NCBI GenBank assembly: GCA_025351355.1
Contig: JANXWC010000029.1
Coordinates: 1-51,389 of the forward strand
DNA: 51,389 nucleotides
From: Hyphomicrobiaceae bacterium
GTDB taxonomy: Bacteria > Pseudomonadota > Alphaproteobacteria > Rhizobiales > Hyphomicrobiaceae
Direction: 5' to 3'
Shown here: piece after piece, positions 8,862-18,708 of the stretch
Position numbering within the stretch: position 1 is the first letter of the stretch
Layout of the letters: every line of letters begins with the position of its first letter
The notes under the pieces: model-generated
Told to the model about the DNA's origin: nothing
The model's input: the letters and a program-made list of their open reading frames with translations, nothing else
The model's database searches: none
Made by a program: the position numbers and the translations under genes

Positions 8862-9479
8862 ATGCAGTCAAAGACTCCACCTCCCGTGCCCAGCGTTGTG
8901 AAGCGTGAAGACAAAATTGAAACCATGCGCGCGTTCATTCATGCGTTCTGGCTCCGGCCACGAGCAGAGACCAGGCGCATTGAACTGTCGCTAGTCGCTC
9001 GATCGGCCGAAAGTCCCGTCGCGCGCGCGCTCGCTGCGCTTAACTCGGAACTGGTAAGTCGCGGAGCGTTAATTCGAGCCATTTTCAGTCAATTGGAATC
9101 GGAAAAAACATCTGCTGGTTGGACGGTGGCTGGGCCTGAGATTGGTTTTCATCGGGAGCTGAGATGGGCTAAAAATCCGCGCCTCGCCGATGCGCACGAA
9201 CAACTCGTACTAGGGCCTGAAACGTGTTGGGTCGGCGATTGCATGCGCCGCGATCCATCACGTCGTGATGCTTACGAGCAATACGTTGCCGCCGATGCGC
9301 GGACTGCTGCAACCATCGCTACGTCATTCGAGCGGTTGTGGGGAGCGAGTGTGCCCCTGCTGATCCGGACACCCGGCGCCATGGCCAAGCCAATAGCTTC
9401 CAGCGCGCCCCTAAGCGATTTAGCTGGTTTGATTCAACATGACGACAATGCCGGTCCGCTCGCGTCGCCAGTGCGCTGA
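8862..9479 (+). CDS. Hypothetical protein, 205 aa
   Basis: No recognised family. The protein is soluble, begins MQSKTPPPVPSVV, and is rich in Ala and Arg. It contains conserved-looking aromatic and charged patches (FIHAFWLRPRAETRRIELSL near residue 25; LGPETCWVGDCMRRDPSRRD near residue 116, with two cysteines five apart). No signal peptide or membrane helix is visible. AGGGA lies 11-15 nt upstream of ATG 8862. It follows the 893-aa membrane protein gene after a terminator and is followed by its own terminator, so it may be transcribed separately. Because it lies between that gene and an envelope-defence pair, an envelope role is conceivable but unproven. Confidence 0.65.
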   Translation: MQSKTPPPVPSVVKREDKIETMRAFIHAFWLRPRAETRRIELSLVARSAESPVARALAALNSELVSRGALIRAIFSQLESEKTSAGWTVAGPEIGFHRELRWAKNPRLADAHEQLVLGPETCWVGDCMRRDPSRRDAYEQYVAADARTAATIATSFERLWGASVPLLIRTPGAMAKPIASSAPLSDLAGLIQHDDNAGPLASPVR

Positions 9480-9504
9480 TCAGAACGGACGTTCGACACA
9501 TTCG

Positions 9505-9538
9505 TGGGTGGCACCGGGGGGGGCCGCCCATTTTATTT
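9505..9538 (+). terminator. Rho-independent terminator after the 205-aa gene
   Basis: TGGGTGGC (9505-9512) pairs with GCCGCCCA (9523-9530) with one G-U pair and a G-rich 10-nt loop, followed by TTTTATTT (9531-9538). A TATAAT at 9550-9555 just downstream could be a -10 element for the next gene, although no good -35 box stands at the right distance. Confidence 0.65.
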
Positions 9539-9695
9539 GTGCGGAGCGATATAATACCGCAAGTGGCGGCAATCGCCCGCAAACAAGGGCAGAGGGTGGA
9601 ATGTGACCACCTCGTGTCGCTAGACCGCCATGGTCGGATGATCAATTATTCCATCGAGGAGCAAATTCGTGCCGCCGCAGGACTAAGGATCGACC

Positions 9696-12600
9696 ATGAC
9701 AAATATTCCCCGCCCGCTGTTCGTTTTGTCAAGTCTGGCTGCCGCGCTGTTGACGACTTCAGCCTTGGCACAAACGCGTCCGGTCCAAAAGGCGGCCGTG
9801 GTGGCGCCGAAGGCGGCCAAGCCTGCCGACGCCCTGGTGCCCATGCATGTCGTCAAGGATGCCGAACGCTACGAGGCTCAATTGAAATCTGTCTTCAAGC
9901 CGGGCAAAAGGACGTCGGTTGAACTGCTGGCGGCAGGGCTGAAGTCCATGACCGGTCCGCATGCCAACCCGCGCGCGGCTACCGAGTTGTTGCGCGAAGC
10001 GGTCTTTGTCGATGCTGGCAACGCTGCCGCCTGGACTGCTCTCGCCGATGCGTTGCTGGCTACTACGCCGGACCCCAATCGAAGCAGCGACAAGAGCGAG
10101 CTTCTGGTTGCGGCATCTGCGGCTGCATTACGCGCGACGGAGCGGGCGTTGAGTCCGACGGACCGCGCCCGTTCGTTGTTGGTTTTGTCGGAAGTCATGC
10201 AACGGCGCAGTTTTTGGCGGCCTGCTATTAACGCTTTGAAGGCTGCGCTGGCGGTAGATGAAAACCCGGTGCGGCGGGCGGCACTAGACACATTGATTGC
10301 CGAACATGGCTTCCGAATACTCGATACGAAGACCGACGCTGACGCCGTAAATCCGCGCGCCTGCCTGCAGTTCTCGGAGGCGCTGGCAACGGGGCAAGTG
10401 GACTTTGCCAGTTTCGTCAAAGTTGACGGTCGCGTGGCTCAATCCGTTTCGGCGGAAACACGCCAACTCTGCGTCGACGGTCTCAAGCACGGGCAGCGCT
10501 ATCAGATCCAAGTACGGCAGGGTCTGCCCTCTTCCATCGATGAAAGTTTGATCAAGACCGTCGAGTTAAATGTTTATGTACGCGATCGAGCGGCTTCGGT
10601 TCGCGCTGCAGGGCGCGCCTATGTGTTGCCCCGTACTGGGCAGCAGGGAATTCCGCTGACGACGGTGAATACAGATGCGGTAAATGTTGAAGTGTTCCGC
10701 ATCGGGGATCGCAATCTCGCCAGCGCGCTGCAGTCCGGCGACTTTCAAAAACAGGTATCTTCCTATGACATCGAGCAGATCAAGGAGCGCTCGGGCCAGA
10801 GCGTTTACAAGGGCGAGTTGGTGACTGCCAAGCGGCTCAATGAGGATGTCACTACGGCTTTCCCGGTCTCCGACGCGCTGCCCAAGTTGCAGGCCGGCGT
10901 CTACCTGCTCGCGGCTAGTGTCATGGCGCCATCCGGTGCAGACCAGAGCAACGACCAACGTAGTCACGCTTCGCAATGGTTTGTTGTCTCCAACCTCGGC
11001 ATGACTGCTTTCAAGGGGCAAGATGGTGTGCACGGTTTTGTACGATCGCTGGCGACAGCGGAGCCCGTGGGTGGCGCGAAAGTGCGCATGATTGCGCGGA
11101 ACAACGAAGTGTTGGGCGAAGCCAAGACGGATGCCCGCGGTTATGTTCATTTCGACGCTGGTCTGCAGCGCGGTGAAGGTGGTCAAGCGCCGGCGTTTTT
11201 ATCTGCGGAGACAACAAGCAGCGACGCCCTCGATTTTTCATTCCTCGACTTGACGATGGCTGCCTTCGATCTTTCGGATCGCGGCGTAAAGGGCCGTGAC
11301 GCGCCCGGGCCGATTGATGCGTTCACCTTCGCCGATCGCGGCGTCTATCGCCCCGGCGAGACCGTGCATCTCACTTCTCTCGTTCGTGACAGTGCCGGCA
11401 AGGCCGCGAAGATACCTGTGACGCTGATCGTCACGCGTCCAGATGGTGTCGAATATAAGCGAATGGCGCTCGTCGATGACAACATCGGGGGACGCGCCGC
11501 GGACCTGCTGTTAGGCGGAGGCGCCCAGACCGGCACCTGGCGTGTGCGGATCCATACCGATCCGAAGGCCGAAGCTATTTCCACGGCGGCGTTTCTTGTC
11601 GAGGATTTCGTTCCCGAGCGTCTTGAAATGAAGCTCGAACCGCTTACGGCAACGCTGGAGCCCGAGAAGGGCGGCAGTATAAAGCTCAACGGCAAATATC
11701 TTTATGGACCTCCGGCCGCCAACCTCGCTGTCGAGGGCGAGATCGTCGTCAAGCCCTCGACCAAGGATGTAGCGGGTTTGTCAGGTTATCGTTTCGGGTC
11801 GGCGGACGAAAAGATCGCTCCTGCGCGCAAGCCCCTTGAGGGCTTGCCTGAAACTGATGCGATGGGCGCCGCCACTTTACCAATATCGTTGCCGCCGATC
11901 GAGAAAACTGCGCGTCCGCTGGAAGCTGACGTGATCATCAAGCTGCGCGAATCAGGTGGACGCACAATCGAGCGGACCATCAATATGCCCATCGCGGCTA
12001 ACGGTCCGCGCGTTGGTATTAAGCCGCTGTTTGGAATCGCAGGTGCTCCACAATTGCAAGCCGGAGAAGGTGAAACGATCTCATTCGATACGTTGCTTGT
12101 AGATCGGAGTGGCAAGCCAATCGCGGCAAAAGGTCTGAAATGGGAATTGTTGCGGCTCGAACAGCGGTGGCAATGGTACAGCCGCGACAACGAATGGACC
12201 TATGACGCGCAGACGTCTACGCGCCGTGTTGCCAGTGGCACTATCGACACGACGGGAGCCGCGCCTGCGCGCATCAGCAACAAAGTGGACTGGGGGCGCT
12301 ATCGCCTGGAAGTTACAGCGATCGATCCGGTCGATGCCGGAAGTTCCGCTCCGATACTTTCAAGTGTCATCTTCAATGCCGGCTGGTGGCAGGAAGAGGC
12401 GGCCGACAGTCCCGAAATGCTCGATATCGCGTTAGACAAGGCAAGCTACCGTGCGGGAGACACCGCTCGTATTCGCATTGCGTCCAAGATGGCCGGGAAA
12501 GCGCAGATTGCCGTCCTGAACTCCGGCGTCGTTGCTATGCAGGAAGCCGATCTGCCGGCGGGAGGAGGCGAAGTCACAATCCCTGTGACTGCTGCGTGGG

Positions 12601-15107
12601 GTGCCGGCGCCTATGTAACGGCGACGTTGTTCCGGCCGCTAGATCAGGTCGACAAGCGCATGCCCGGTCGCGCGCTGGGATTGAAATGGCTGTCGGTGGA
12701 CGGCGATGGCCGCAAGCTGCAGATTTCTTTGAACGCGCCTGAAAAGGTCAAATCGTCGAGCCGATTGGTCGTGCCGGTGAAGCTGACGGGTCTGGCGGCC
12801 GGGGAACCGGCTCGCGTGACGATCCACGCGGTTGACGCCGGGATTCTCAATTTGACGCGTTATGAGACGCCCAAGCCGGACAGCTGGTTCTTTGGTCAAC
12901 GCAAATTAGGTCTGGAAATAAGAGATTTTTACGCCCGCTTGATCGACGGTATGCGGGCTGAGCGCGGCCGATTGCGGTCAGGCGGCGACGGTGGCGCGGG
13001 TGACTCCATGTCATTGTCCGGTGCGCCGCCTGTCGAAGCAACGCTGGCGCTGACGTCGGGTATTGTGGCGGTAGGTGCCGACGGCACCGCGCAAGTCAGC
13101 TTCGATCTGCCGGACTTCAATGGAACGGTTCGGTTGACGGCAGTTGCCTGGAGTGAAGGCCGTGTCGGTGCGACATCGCAAGACGTTGTCGTGCGCGATA
13201 AGTTGGCGTTGACGGCTGCGGCTCCGCGCTTTCTTACGCTTGGCGACGAAGCTCGTTTGCAACTTGATCTGCACAATGTCGAAGGTGCGGCGGGCGACTA
13301 TTCGGTTAGTGTGACGCTGCCCGCGATAGCAGGATCGAGCAGCGGCCCACAAAGCCTTGCCGGCAAGGTGATTGCGTTGAAGGCAGGTGAAAAGAAAGTC
13401 GATACCATTGCGCTTAAGCCTGCAGTTGTCGGCCTGATGACCTTGGACGTGCTCGTGCGCGGACCTGATGATATTGCGGTCAAACGGACGCTGAGTTTCG
13501 ACGTTAAGCCGCCAGCCGGCGATATCAAACGCACGACGACGGCAACATTACTTCCGAAAGGCGGCAAGCTTGTCCTGTCGCCTGACTTGTTGGCGGATCT
13601 AATTCCGTCGACGGCCAAGATAACGACCCATGTCGGCCCGTTGGCCAACATGAATATTCCGGGATTATTGGCCGAACTCGATCGGTATCCCTATGGATGC
13701 GCCGAACAGACGACGAGCCGGGCACTGCCGCTGTTGTATGTCAACGATGTCGCAAGGCAGATCGGCATTGGAACTGATCCCGTGCTCAAGGCGCGCATCG
13801 CTGGCGCAATCGAGCGCGTCATGGAGATGCAGGATAGCGCCGGCGCTTTCGGTGTCTGGGGGCCGAGCAACGGCGATCTCTGGCTGACCAGCTATGTCAC
13901 CGATTTCCTCTTGCGCGCCAAAGAAAATGGTTACGTCGTGAATGCGAAGGCGCTGAGCCTCGCGCTCGACAAACTGGCCAACAGCGTTGCCGTCGAGCAG
14001 GACTTCACCAAGGGCGGCGAGAACCGCGCTTATGCACTCTACGTTCTGTCTCGTGCGGGGCGGGCGTCTGTGGGTGAGTTACGCTACGATGTCGATACGC
14101 GATTGGATAAATTCGCGACTGCTTTATCGCAGGCTCAATTGGGCGCGGCGCTCGGCTTGGTGGGCGACCGTGAACGCGCGGAGCGGGCATTCGCCGCGGC
14201 CCTGAAGAAAATGGATGCACCGACCACACCGGAAGACGGTTATCGTCGTGACTATGGCTCGGGTCTGCGCGACGGCGCCGCTATCGTTACTTTGGCGTCC
14301 GAGCTGAAATTGGCCAAAGCACAAACACCAGGGTTGGTTGACGTGCTGGTCAAGACTTACGCCACGAAGACTTATACGTCGACGCAGGAGCAGGCGTGGA
14401 TGTTGCTGGCGGCGAAATCGATCGCCGATCAAGCTGGCGATGCGACGCTTCGGGTAAATGGCACGGCACATCAGGGCAAGTTGGTGCGCTCGATCACGGC
14501 GGCGGAACTGAAAGACGGGTCTCTGACAATTGAAAACATGGGCGACACATCCACCAGCGCCGTGATCTCCGTCATCGGCAGTGCTCTGACGCCGGAGCCT
14601 GCAGCCAGCAAAGGTTTCACCATCGATCGGAGCTATTATTCGATGGATGGCAAGAAGGTTGAGATGAAGAGCGCTGCGGGTGGTAATGCGACAATCGGAC
14701 AGAATGAGCGGTACGTTGTCGTATTGAAAATAGACGCAACGGACGCAGGCGGACGCATCCTGCTGGTCGACCGTTTGCCGGCAGGGTTTGAAATCGAAAA
14801 TCCGCACCTTGTCGAGAGCGGCGACATCAAGAGCCTGGATTGGCTCAAGACGACACGCACGCCACAGCATACCGAATTCCGCGACGATCGCTTTGTGGCG
14901 GCGTTCGATTTCTTCGGCACGGACGGGCGTCGTCGGAATAGTGATAACGAATCGAGTGAACTTACGAGAACTGCAACGGTGGCCTATCTCGTACGTGCCG
15001 TAACACCCGGGGTATTCGTACATCCGGCTGCAACAGTCGAGGATATGTATCGGCCGGACCGCTATGCGCGAACTGCGGCGGGCCAACTCACTGTGCTGGC
15101 TAAGTGA
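9696..15107 (+). CDS. yfhM: Bacterial alpha-2-macroglobulin family protein with intact thioester motif
   Basis: 1803 residues, the usual size for the large bacterial alpha-2-macroglobulins, which trap proteases in the periplasm. A Sec signal peptide (about residues 1-25, ending SALA before Q) lacks a lipobox cysteine, so unlike the E. coli lipoprotein this one should be soluble. Residues of about 85-165 look TPR-like. Macroglobulin domains follow, including the characteristic stretch DRGVYRPGETVHLTSLVRD. The thioester motif CAEQ is C1335 to Q1338 within YPYGCAEQTTSRALP, so covalent trapping is likely retained. The next gene, pbpC, follows after 22 bp, the classic pairing in which PbpC repairs peptidoglycan at breaches. 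The start is supported by the signal peptide directly after ATG 9696. Confidence 0.95.
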   Translation: MTNIPRPLFVLSSLAAALLTTSALAQTRPVQKAAVVAPKAAKPADALVPMHVVKDAERYEAQLKSVFKPGKRTSVELLAAGLKSMTGPHANPRAATELLREAVFVDAGNAAAWTALADALLATTPDPNRSSDKSELLVAASAAALRATERALSPTDRARSLLVLSEVMQRRSFWRPAINALKAALAVDENPVRRAALDTLIAEHGFRILDTKTDADAVNPRACLQFSEALATGQVDFASFVKVDGRVAQSVSAETRQLCVDGLKHGQRYQIQVRQGLPSSIDESLIKTVELNVYVRDRAASVRAAGRAYVLPRTGQQGIPLTTVNTDAVNVEVFRIGDRNLASALQSGDFQKQVSSYDIEQIKERSGQSVYKGELVTAKRLNEDVTTAFPVSDALPKLQAGVYLLAASVMAPSGADQSNDQRSHASQWFVVSNLGMTAFKGQDGVHGFVRSLATAEPVGGAKVRMIARNNEVLGEAKTDARGYVHFDAGLQRGEGGQAPAFLSAETTSSDALDFSFLDLTMAAFDLSDRGVKGRDAPGPIDAFTFADRGVYRPGETVHLTSLVRDSAGKAAKIPVTLIVTRPDGVEYKRMALVDDNIGGRAADLLLGGGAQTGTWRVRIHTDPKAEAISTAAFLVEDFVPERLEMKLEPLTATLEPEKGGSIKLNGKYLYGPPAANLAVEGEIVVKPSTKDVAGLSGYRFGSADEKIAPARKPLEGLPETDAMGAATLPISLPPIEKTARPLEADVIIKLRESGGRTIERTINMPIAANGPRVGIKPLFGIAGAPQLQAGEGETISFDTLLVDRSGKPIAAKGLKWELLRLEQRWQWYSRDNEWTYDAQTSTRRVASGTIDTTGAAPARISNKVDWGRYRLEVTAIDPVDAGSSAPILSSVIFNAGWWQEEAADSPEMLDIALDKASYRAGDTARIRIASKMAGKAQIAVLNSGVVAMQEADLPAGGGEVTIPVTAAWGAGAYVTATLFRPLDQVDKRMPGRALGLKWLSVDGDGRKLQISLNAPEKVKSSSRLVVPVKLTGLAAGEPARVTIHAVDAGILNLTRYETPKPDSWFFGQRKLGLEIRDFYARLIDGMRAERGRLRSGGDGGAGDSMSLSGAPPVEATLALTSGIVAVGADGTAQVSFDLPDFNGTVRLTAVAWSEGRVGATSQDVVVRDKLALTAAAPRFLTLGDEARLQLDLHNVEGAAGDYSVSVTLPAIAGSSSGPQSLAGKVIALKAGEKKVDTIALKPAVVGLMTLDVLVRGPDDIAVKRTLSFDVKPPAGDIKRTTTATLLPKGGKLVLSPDLLADLIPSTAKITTHVGPLANMNIPGLLAELDRYPYGCAEQTTSRALPLLYVNDVARQIGIGTDPVLKARIAGAIERVMEMQDSAGAFGVWGPSNGDLWLTSYVTDFLLRAKENGYVVNAKALSLALDKLANSVAVEQDFTKGGENRAYALYVLSRAGRASVGELRYDVDTRLDKFATALSQAQLGAALGLVGDRERAERAFAAALKKMDAPTTPEDGYRRDYGSGLRDGAAIVTLASELKLAKAQTPGLVDVLVKTYATKTYTSTQEQAWMLLAAKSIADQAGDATLRVNGTAHQGKLVRSITAAELKDGSLTIENMGDTSTSAVISVIGSALTPEPAASKGFTIDRSYYSMDGKKVEMKSAAGGNATIGQNERYVVVLKIDATDAGGRILLVDRLPAGFEIENPHLVESGDIKSLDWLKTTRTPQHTEFRDDRFVAAFDFFGTDGRRRNSDNESSELTRTATVAYLVRAVTPGVFVHPAATVEDMYRPDRYARTAAGQLTVLAK

Positions 15108-15129
15108 CATGTTCTAGCGAGGTCATACA

Positions 15130-17289
15130 ATGCAAAGTGCCGGTCAAAATGGAGAGCGCCAGGCCGGCATTGTTGGTCTGCTGCAAAACTTGGTGGGGAT
15201 CCGGAGATCCGTAAGACTTGCCGGATTTGCCGCGGCAGTATGTCTGACGATGTGCGGCATTGGGTGGGCGGCGCTGACGTATTCGATCGGCAGGTTGCCA
15301 CCACTGCCGCTGGCTCGCGCCGAAAGCACATCGATAACCGTCTTGGATCGCAACGATCGACTGCTGCGCGCCTACACCACATCTGACGAGCGTTGGCGTC
15401 TGATTGTCGAACCGTCGGAGGTTGATCCGCTCTATCTCAAGATGCTGATTGGGATCGAGGACAAACGCTTCTATCGTCACTTCGGCGTCGATCCATTATC
15501 GACATTACGGGCGATTGGCCAGCTGCTGGTCCGTGGCCACGTTGTATCGGGCAGTTCGACATTGACTATGCAGGTGGCAAGGTTGCTTGACGGCGTGCAC
15601 GAGCGTGATGCAGGAGGCAAGCTCAGGCAAATGCTGCGTGCGTTTCAGATTGAACGACAGTTCTCGAAAACGGAGATCGTGCGGTTGTATCTGAAGTTGG
15701 CGCCGTTCGGCGGCAATCTCGAAGGCGCGCGTGCGGCATCACTCGCTTATTTCGGCACGGAACCTAGGCATCTCAGCCCGGCGCAAGCGGCGCTGTTGGT
15801 GGCAATCCCGCAGGCCCCCGAGAGCCGCAAGCCCGATAAATTTCCTGAGGCGGCGCGCATCGCGCGCAACCGAGTGCTGCAGCGGTCAGCCGCGATGGGC
15901 ACATTGAATGAAGCCGAGGCAGAGTTGGCGACACGCGAAGCGATCGTGGCTTCGAGGCACGAGTTCGCAAAATTCGCGCCACATCTTGCGGATGCGGAGA
16001 AGGAGGCACGGCCGGAGATATCGGTGCATCGATTGACGCTGGACTTGCAGACGCAGACGGCACTGGAGTTGTTAGCGCGGGACCATGCGCGGTCGCTCGG
16101 TGAAGGTTTATCTGCCGCAATTATCGCTGTTGAGCATGGAACCGGCGAAGTTCTGGCTGAAGTTGGCTCGGCTGGATTTCTCGATGGGGCACGCTCTGGC
16201 GCCGTCGGCATGGCACGTGCGGTGAGGTCGCCGGGCTCGACGCTGAAACCATTGATCTATGGCATGGCCTTCGAGGCAGGGTTAGCGCATCCAGATACGT
16301 TAATCGACGATCGACCCGCGCGGTTCGGAACTTATGTTCCTAAGAACTTCGATCGCGATTGGCATGGAACGGTGACGATAAGGGAGGCTTTGGCGCAGTC
16401 GCTGAATATTCCCGCCGTGGCCGTGCTTGAGGCGGTGGGCGCCGGAAACTTTTATGCGCGGCTGCAACAGGCGGGCCTGGACCCGCAGTTGCCAAAGGAT
16501 AGCGAACCGACGCTGGCGGTGGCGCTGGGGGGATTGGGTTTGCGGCTGTCGGATCTGGCGCAGTTGTACACCGGTTTGGCACGCGGCGGCGAACAAATCG
16601 CACTCCGTTATAGGCGTGATGCGCCGCTAGAAACGCCGGGGCAAATCACGCGCACGCGTCTTTTGTCACCGGTAGCTGCGTGGTATGTCGCCGATATCCT
16701 GCGTCATGCGCCTGCGCCTCAGAACGCACGTGGCGGGCAGATAGCCTTCAAAACGGGAACCTCTTATGGCACGCGCGATGCGTGGGCCATTGGCTTCGAC
16801 GGGCGCCATACGATAGCCGTCTGGGTGGGCCGCGCTGACGGGGCGTCAGTGCCGGGTTTGGCGGGACGGGTGTCCGCCGCGCCATTGCTGTTCGACGCTT
16901 TCCAACGTATAGCCGAGAGACGGACACCGCTGCCCCCAATGCCCGCGGAGGCGCTGCGCGCGGCCGGTACAAATCTTCCCCCGCCTTTGCGCCGTTTTAA
17001 TCCTGCGTGGGGAAACATCGAACCACTTAATGTGGCCTATCGGCAAACGCCTTTGCGCATAATCTCACCACCTGACAGGGCTGTAGTCGACGCTGCGGCA
17101 AGTGATGGAGTGGTGATAAAGGCAGAAGGCGGAGTGCTGCCGTTGACTTGGATGCTGGACGGCGCGCAAGCGATGAGTGACGAGATGCAGCGCGAACTGA
17201 CAATCCCCTCAAGCTCGAGGGGATTTGTGAAAATCGCGGTCGTCGACGCGGAGGGTCACACCGACCGGATTTTAGTCAGATTGAAATAG
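15130..17289 (+). CDS. pbpC: Penicillin-binding protein 1C, bifunctional transglycosylase/transpeptidase
   Basis: 719 residues. One membrane anchor (about residues 30-50) is followed by a GT51 glycosyltransferase domain with catalytic E110 in IEDKRFYRHFGVDP. The transpeptidase domain has S370-x-x-K373 (SPGSTLKP), an SLN motif (AQSLNIPAV) and K541-T-G (KTGTSYGTRDAW). The C-terminal 90 or so residues fit the BiPBP_C domain that marks the 1C type. All catalytic motifs are intact. It is co-transcribed with the macroglobulin gene 22 bp upstream, as in many proteobacteria, and together they form a proposed periplasmic defence and repair pair. Confidence 0.95.
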   Translation: MQSAGQNGERQAGIVGLLQNLVGIRRSVRLAGFAAAVCLTMCGIGWAALTYSIGRLPPLPLARAESTSITVLDRNDRLLRAYTTSDERWRLIVEPSEVDPLYLKMLIGIEDKRFYRHFGVDPLSTLRAIGQLLVRGHVVSGSSTLTMQVARLLDGVHERDAGGKLRQMLRAFQIERQFSKTEIVRLYLKLAPFGGNLEGARAASLAYFGTEPRHLSPAQAALLVAIPQAPESRKPDKFPEAARIARNRVLQRSAAMGTLNEAEAELATREAIVASRHEFAKFAPHLADAEKEARPEISVHRLTLDLQTQTALELLARDHARSLGEGLSAAIIAVEHGTGEVLAEVGSAGFLDGARSGAVGMARAVRSPGSTLKPLIYGMAFEAGLAHPDTLIDDRPARFGTYVPKNFDRDWHGTVTIREALAQSLNIPAVAVLEAVGAGNFYARLQQAGLDPQLPKDSEPTLAVALGGLGLRLSDLAQLYTGLARGGEQIALRYRRDAPLETPGQITRTRLLSPVAAWYVADILRHAPAPQNARGGQIAFKTGTSYGTRDAWAIGFDGRHTIAVWVGRADGASVPGLAGRVSAAPLLFDAFQRIAERRTPLPPMPAEALRAAGTNLPPPLRRFNPAWGNIEPLNVAYRQTPLRIISPPDRAVVDAAASDGVVIKAEGGVLPLTWMLDGAQAMSDEMQRELTIPSSSRGFVKIAVVDAEGHTDRILVRLK

Positions 17290-17305
17290 TGGGTTTGAAC
17301 TCACC

Positions 17306-18277
17306 TCAGGACGATTGCACCGTGGCGGTTGCTTGTTTGGCCGCGCATGTCGCCACCTTTTGAGTTGGACCCGCATTACCGGAACCGGATTGGACGCGCC
17401 GTTCCTTGCGGAACCATTCGGCGATATGATCCAGAAACACACGCTGCCGCGGGAGGATATGACGACCGCTGGCATAGAGCGCGTAAACACCGGTCGAAGA
17501 ATTGTCGATGAAATCAGCCAATACCGGAACCAGATCGCCGGACGACAACTCATTTGCGAGGGTCATTTCTGTGGATCGAATGAGACCAAGTCCGGCTAGC
17601 GCGGCAATGCAGAGTACTTCGCTGCTGTCCGATCTTAATCGTGTCGAAATGCGGACCGCTACTTCACCGGTGCCGCTGCCGAAAGTCCACGACCATGCGT
17701 CGCCCAAGGCGAGCGCCCGATGTTCCGCTATCTGATCGGGTGTCTTTGGCATGCCGAAAGCTGTGAGGTACGACGGCGATGCGGCGATAACAATTTTGTC
17801 AGTCACCAATCGCTTGGCAATGAGGGTGCTGTCATCAAGCGCACCTGACCTGATAGCTATATCGTAGCCTTCCTCGTGCAGGTTTACCTGACGATCTGTG
17901 AGATCCAGCTGAACTTCGATCTCACCGTACGCCTCCAACAACGACGGAAGTGCAGGTGCAATAAACCTCCGACCAAGTACTTGCGGCGCGGAGACCTTAA
18001 TCTTGCCAATGGGCTTGCTGGAACTGGCTGCCATCGAAGAGCGCGCGTGATCAAGCTCACTAAGTACGCGCTCCACGTAGCCTAGAAAGCGTGTGCCTTC
18101 TTCTGTAATTCTGATCGAGCGCGTCGTACGCTCGAACAGCCGTACCGCGAGTGCCTCTTCAAGCGCTTGAATCCGCTTTGAAATTGTTCCGGGGGTAAGG
18201 CCAAGCTCGCTACCCACCGCAGAAAGATTCTGCAGTGCGGCAACGCGCGAAAAGATGAGAAGATCTTGAATATCCAT
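17306..18277 (-). CDS. LysR-family transcriptional regulator
   Basis: A 323-residue LTTR. The N-terminal winged helix-turn-helix occupies residues of about 1-60 (MDIQDLLIFSRVAALQNLSA, then LGLTPGTISKRIQALEEAL). The C-terminal effector-binding domain runs from about 90 to 295. ATG 18277 is chosen because GGAG lies 6 nt upstream; an earlier in-frame start at 18304 would put this site inside the gene. The protein is divergent from an Old Yellow Enzyme gene across 431 bp and probably controls it, as LTTRs often regulate the divergent neighbour. Closest in style to the CrgA/AaeR-like group. The ligand is unknown. It is convergent with pbpC, with stop codons 16 bp apart. Confidence 0.92.
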   Translation of the reverse strand: MDIQDLLIFSRVAALQNLSAVGSELGLTPGTISKRIQALEEALAVRLFERTTRSIRITEEGTRFLGYVERVLSELDHARSSMAASSSKPIGKIKVSAPQVLGRRFIAPALPSLLEAYGEIEVQLDLTDRQVNLHEEGYDIAIRSGALDDSTLIAKRLVTDKIVIAASPSYLTAFGMPKTPDQIAEHRALALGDAWSWTFGSGTGEVAVRISTRLRSDSSEVLCIAALAGLGLIRSTEMTLANELSSGDLVPVLADFIDNSSTGVYALYASGRHILPRQRVFLDHIAEWFRKERRVQSGSGNAGPTQKVATCAAKQATATVQSS

Positions 18278-18708
18278 GTGTACTCCAGGGCAACCCACCC
18301 CCATTTCGGCGCGGCAAACTATGAGATGTCGGACGCCCCATCCCGTCGGCAGCAGGCAAACGACAAGTCTTTATATTTGCCAAATAATTTGAATTTCAAT
18401 AGCCTGAACTTTAGCCAGATTGACGCGTGCGACAAGTGTAACGAACTTCGGTGCTGCGCGATCGCTTACAAGACGTGGCCTCACGACCGTAATTGCGGTT
18501 TCCGTCGAACGTGCAGACTTGAACAATTTGTTAATTTTGAAACAACTACGGCAATCTAAGATTGTTTTTTTTAGGCGGACGCCCTTGCTTGGCTGTGTTT
18601 CCGGTTAGCGAGTAGGATGCCATCTCTTATGTCGCTCGCGCAAATAGGCTAAATGATAGCGCTGCGTCTGACGGCCTTGTGTTTTGCAGTTAAATCCTCG
18701 GGTCAATC
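18278..18708. other. Divergent promoter region between LysR regulator and Old Yellow Enzyme genes
   Basis: 431 bp, AT-richer than its surroundings and without a credible gene. It contains a small dyad CAAATAATTTG near 18379-18389 and a T8 run near 18566. LTTR boxes (T-N11-A) may be present, but I could not single one out. Confidence 0.5.

Noticed and set aside
9539-9922. Plus-strand frame upstream of and overlapping the macroglobulin gene
   Set aside because: It overlaps the signal peptide and N-terminus of a secure gene in another frame and shows no protein-like motifs.
14124-15110. 328-codon minus-strand open frame opposite the alpha-2-macroglobulin gene
   Set aside because: It lies wholly opposite a gene with a clear thioester and signal peptide, its translation is Arg/Cys/His-rich without domains, and such antisense frames are common in high-GC coding DNA.
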